In this document: positions 61,635 through 64,000 of the stretch, piece by piece
Numbering within the stretch: the first letter of the stretch is position 1
How the letters are laid out: each line of letters begins with the position of its first letter
Source: Bryobacterales bacterium
GTDB taxonomy: Bacteria > Acidobacteriota > Terriglobia > Bryobacterales > UBA6623
Reading direction: 5' to 3'
Assembly (NCBI GenBank): GCA_028819215.1
Contig: JAPPMG010000097.1
Coordinates: forward strand, 1-64,000
DNA length: 64,000 nucleotides
The notes under the pieces: generated by a model
Seen by the model: only the letters and a program-made list of their open reading frames with translations
Told to the model about the DNA's origin: nothing
Database searches by the model: none
Translations under genes and position numbers: made by a program

Positions 61635-63536
61635 TCACTGTCGCTCCGGACCCTGCGCGGAAGCCGCGGCGTGGAGGAATGGCTCGCTGCGTATGACTGC
61701 GCGCAACAGCGCCCAAGCGGAGTAGTCTTGGCGCTCGACCTGGGTCACGATGGATTCCACGGCGCAGGTGTCGGACGCTGTCAGTCCCCTACCAAGAGCA
61801 TAGCCCAGAAGTCGCTTCGCCAGGTTTCTCAAGAACAGATGTTTGCGCTCCAGCAGAGCTGCCTTAAGACTGTCCGGGCCGTCCAGCTGGGTGCCGTCGG
61901 GGAGTCGGCCAGTGGCGTCGACCGGCACTTCCCTGTCGAGGTCCCTCCATCTTCCCAGAACGTCGTAGTTTTCCAGGGCGAATCCAAGCGGATCAATGCG
62001 CTGGTGGCAGCTTGCGCAGCTTGTGCTGCTGCTGTGAGCCGAGAGCTGTTCGCGGATCGATCTGACGGGTTTTCCCTCGCCGGGCTCTTCCAGCTCCGCG
62101 ACATCGGGGGGCGGGGCAGGGGGCGGCGTGCCGAGGATGGAATCGAGTATCCATACGCCGCGCAGAACCGGGCTGGTGCGGTGCGGGTGCGATGCTAGGG
62201 CCGAAATCGACGGCATGCCGAGCAGGCCCCCGCGTCCGGAACCCTCGGGCAGTTCCATCCAGTTCGGATTCTTCCGGTCTTGCTCCTTCTCCAGAGGCAG
62301 CCCCAAGTGTGTGATCAGTGGCTGCGTCAGCACGGTGCCGTCCGAATCGAGGAACTCGAGCACGGACCGGTTCTCGCGAAAGACCTCTCGGAAGAAAAAC
62401 ACGGGCTGCAGCAGAATGTCGCCACGCAGCTCGGCATCAGCGGCATATTCCGGGAACAGTTCGGGGTCGGGGCCGTGGGCGCCTTCCAGTTCCCGAATCC
62501 GCAACCATTGCTCGGTGAAGCGCGAGAAGAACTCCAGAGCCCTGTCGTCACGCAGCATGCGCGGTACCAAGCGGTCGAGGACCGCCGGTTCGTCCATTCT
62601 CCCGGCAGCAGCGATGTCAAGCAGGAGCTCGTCCGGCTGGCTGCCCCACAGGAAGTATGAGAGCCGCGAAGCCAGCGCATACTGCCGGGAGGCGGGAGCG
62701 CTGGCATCGGCCCTGACGTGAAAGAGGAAGTCAGGGGAGACTAAGGCACTGCGCAGCGCGAAAAAGATAGCCGATTCGAAGTCCAATCCACGCCGTCGCG
62801 CCCGGCGCACCAGACGGACGTAAGGCGCGATAGTTGCCGAGTCGACCGGTCGGCGAAATGCCATTGGAAGGAATTTCGCGAGGATTTCCCTGGCAGCTTC
62901 GACCTCGGTCTTATTCGGGCCCGGTCGGCCTACGAAGATCTTGGTGCGGGACTTGAACTCCTTCGCCGCAACATCCAGTACGAACTTTGCAGTTGCGAGG
63001 TGCTTCTCAGCCAGCAGGGGCGAGAGAAACAAGGTCTCAGCAGCATTGTCAAAACCCTCCCCGCCAGCGCCGTCAACCGGGAACATCTCGCTGACGTCGA
63101 TCTGGATGTCAAATAGGTCGCGGACGGTGGCGCTGTATTCGTCGCGATTCAGCCGCCTGATAGGGCTGGGTGTCGGTGGCAGCTCGGCCGCGCATGCTTG
63201 GCTTCGCCAAGTTTGCTCGACCCATGCGACGAAGGCGGTTCGCTCGTCCAATGACGGCGATGGGGCGCCGGTCGGCGGCATTTCATGGTTCGAGACTCTG
63301 GCCGCGAGCGAGACCCAGGCATCGGGGTGTTCGACGAAAGACGCCTCGCTGCGCAACTTGTCGGCGTGGAAGCCTCCCGCCGGCGTGCTCCCGCTGTGGC
63401 AGGTTCTGCAGTGGGCGTCAAGAAACGAGTTGGCGGACGAAAGGTCATACGGATCCGGCGCACCAGCGGTCAGCGGACCGGCTGCCGCAAGCATGCAGAG
63501 CCCTGCGGCGGTGCAGGTCAGGCTGCTCGCAAACAA
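61635..63536 (-). CDS. Planctomycete-type cytochrome (DUF1587-DUF1592-DUF1588-DUF1585)
   Basis: A 633-aa exported protein. After a signal peptide, CRTCHSG (about residue 43) is a haem c site. RRLNRDEYSATVRDLF opens DUF1587; DUF1592 includes LASRLSYFLWGSQPD; DUF1588 includes GLLGMPSISALASHPHRTSPVLRG and a second haem-like CASCHQRIDPLGFALENYD; DUF1585 is at the C-terminus (LAKRLLGYALGRGLTASD). This order is standard for the family, common in Planctomycetes, Verrucomicrobia and Acidobacteriota. It probably moves electrons in the periplasm; the partner reaction is unknown. First gene of the pair with DUF1552. Confidence 0.93.
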   Translation of the reverse strand: MFASSLTCTAAGLCMLAAAGPLTAGAPDPYDLSSANSFLDAHCRTCHSGSTPAGGFHADKLRSEASFVEHPDAWVSLAARVSNHEMPPTGAPSPSLDERTAFVAWVEQTWRSQACAAELPPTPSPIRRLNRDEYSATVRDLFDIQIDVSEMFPVDGAGGEGFDNAAETLFLSPLLAEKHLATAKFVLDVAAKEFKSRTKIFVGRPGPNKTEVEAAREILAKFLPMAFRRPVDSATIAPYVRLVRRARRRGLDFESAIFFALRSALVSPDFLFHVRADASAPASRQYALASRLSYFLWGSQPDELLLDIAAAGRMDEPAVLDRLVPRMLRDDRALEFFSRFTEQWLRIRELEGAHGPDPELFPEYAADAELRGDILLQPVFFFREVFRENRSVLEFLDSDGTVLTQPLITHLGLPLEKEQDRKNPNWMELPEGSGRGGLLGMPSISALASHPHRTSPVLRGVWILDSILGTPPPAPPPDVAELEEPGEGKPVRSIREQLSAHSSSTSCASCHQRIDPLGFALENYDVLGRWRDLDREVPVDATGRLPDGTQLDGPDSLKAALLERKHLFLRNLAKRLLGYALGRGLTASDTCAVESIVTQVERQDYSAWALLRAVIRSEPFLHAAASAQGPERQ

Positions 63537-63662
63537 GGCTCAGGTCCTCCTTGCACGATTCAGGCTTGGCACCAACCCGCCCGCGACATGCGCCGACACA
63601 GCGGCTCCAATGGCCTGTGCTAGCTTAGGAATTGGAAGCGTCGCCACTGGGGCTCTTGTTGA

Positions 63663-63738
63663 GCCACGATAGCTCAGTTGGTAGAGCAGCGGTTTCGTAA
63701 ACCGCAGGTCGTCGGTTCGAGTCCGACTCGTGGCTCCA
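63663..63738 (+). tRNA. tRNA-Thr (anticodon CGU)
   Basis: A complete 76-nt cloverleaf. Acceptor GCCACGA (63663-63669) pairs with TCGTGGC (63728-63734); the anticodon stem GCGGT/ACCGC encloses TTCGTAA with anticodon CGT at 63696-63698; T arm GTCGG-TTCGAGT-CCGAC; encoded CCA. No duplicated 3' end was seen in the short sequence beyond it. Confidence 0.97.
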
Positions 63739-63890
63739 TTGTATCTGGGGGTCCAGACCGGACACATAGGTAACAGAACGTTCCGGAGAAATAGGTTACA
63801 ACTTCGCTCCGGCTTGGCTGCTGCTTTGCGCGGCGGTCCCCTGTGCGATGAGCATCCGCGTGTCGGTGGTTCGCTGTTGTCGGCGGGCGG

Positions 63891-64000
63891 TCAGTCGGCC
63901 AGCCACAAGCCTTCCAACAGAGGCCATTCTTCGTCCACCCAGGTCGCCAGCTGCCGGAATCCAGCCTCCTGCATCGCATTGCCGATCTCGGCGCGCTCAA
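63891..64000 (-). CDS. C-terminal end of a gene running off the window
   Basis: The minus-strand frame from the window edge reads ERAEIGNAMQEAGFRQLATW and on to EGLWLAD before TGA at 63891-63893. Composition is protein-like, but the piece is too short to assign. The gene starts beyond base 64000. Confidence 0.5.
   Translation of the reverse strand, partial: ERAEIGNAMQEAGFRQLATWVDEEWPLLEGLWLAD

Noticed and set aside
63674..64000. Open frame on the minus strand ending EPRVGLEPTTCGLRNRCSTN
   Set aside because: That ending is the translated antisense of the tRNA-Thr gene, a well-known false protein in databases. The overlapping frame at 63540-63767 (SRTRTDDLRFTKPLLYQLS) is the same artefact in another phase.
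1..64000. CRISPR arrays or tandem short repeats
   Set aside because: No series of regularly spaced direct repeats was seen anywhere in the window, and no cas genes.

Overview
The window looks like chromosomal DNA from a member of the Acidobacteriota. This is an inference from gene content: three very large Oar-type TonB-dependent receptors that begin with a carboxypeptidase-regulatory-like domain, formylglycine sulfatases, a planctomycete-type cytochrome (DUF1587/1592/1588/1585) paired with a Tat-exported DUF1552 protein, FG-GAP/ASPIC-UnbV/TPR proteins, a YIP1-family protein and the squalene trio hpnC-hpnD-hpnE. No 16S gene or other decisive marker is present.

Layout. 0.1-7.5 kb is housekeeping: an SRAP abasic-site protein, a membrane-anchored MutS-like ATPase, a family 2 glycosyltransferase divergent from a polytopic GT-C-like protein, and rplU-rpmA with a clear promoter and a hairpin leader. 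7.5-17 kb is a sulfatase and TonB-receptor region. It contains two intact sulfatases, the remnant of a third, a TPR-gene remnant, a MaoC-like hydratase and a dienelactone hydrolase. 17.2-29.6 kb is a defence region. McrB-McrC lies just upstream of a tRNA-Arg(CCU) gene. Downstream, an element bounded by a 14-bp copy of the tRNA 3' end carries an MmeI-like restriction-modification fusion, two nuclease-like proteins of unknown role, a 1.2-kb stretch with no convincing gene, two very small ORFs and a P4-type integrase. 29.7-38.7 kb holds toxin-antitoxin genes and remnants (tacA with a dead tacT, higBA, XRE antitoxin fragments), an ABC transporter next to a DUF3299 lipoprotein, and two copies of a BNR/sialidase-like gene, one truncated. 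38.8-49.7 kb holds a TonB receptor, a BCCT transporter and an apparent ggt-hpnC-hpnD-hpnE operon. 50-52.5 kb holds a secreted protein built of four Cache-like repeats and a truncated fic. 52.6-63.7 kb holds an FG-GAP/ASPIC/TlpA/TPR gene split by one in-frame UGA, a third TonB receptor, a small exported protein, the DUF1552 and DUF1592 pair, and tRNA-Thr(CGU).

How the genes may work together. Sulfatases, the sialidase-like protein, large TonB receptors, exported FG-GAP/TPR proteins and the DUF1592 cytochrome fit a bacterium that takes apart sulfated or complex glycans outside the cell and imports oligomers. The 17-30 kb block is a separate, horizontally acquired defence module.

A recurring structural theme is cargo flanked by long diverged direct repeats. 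It occurs around the TonB receptor at 8-11 kb, around higBA at 35 kb, and around the four-Cache gene at 50-52 kb. The repeats at 34-37 kb contain a 304-bp perfectly identical patch inside less similar flanks, the pattern expected of recent gene conversion. All similarities were judged by eye from the sequence; no database search or alignment program was used.
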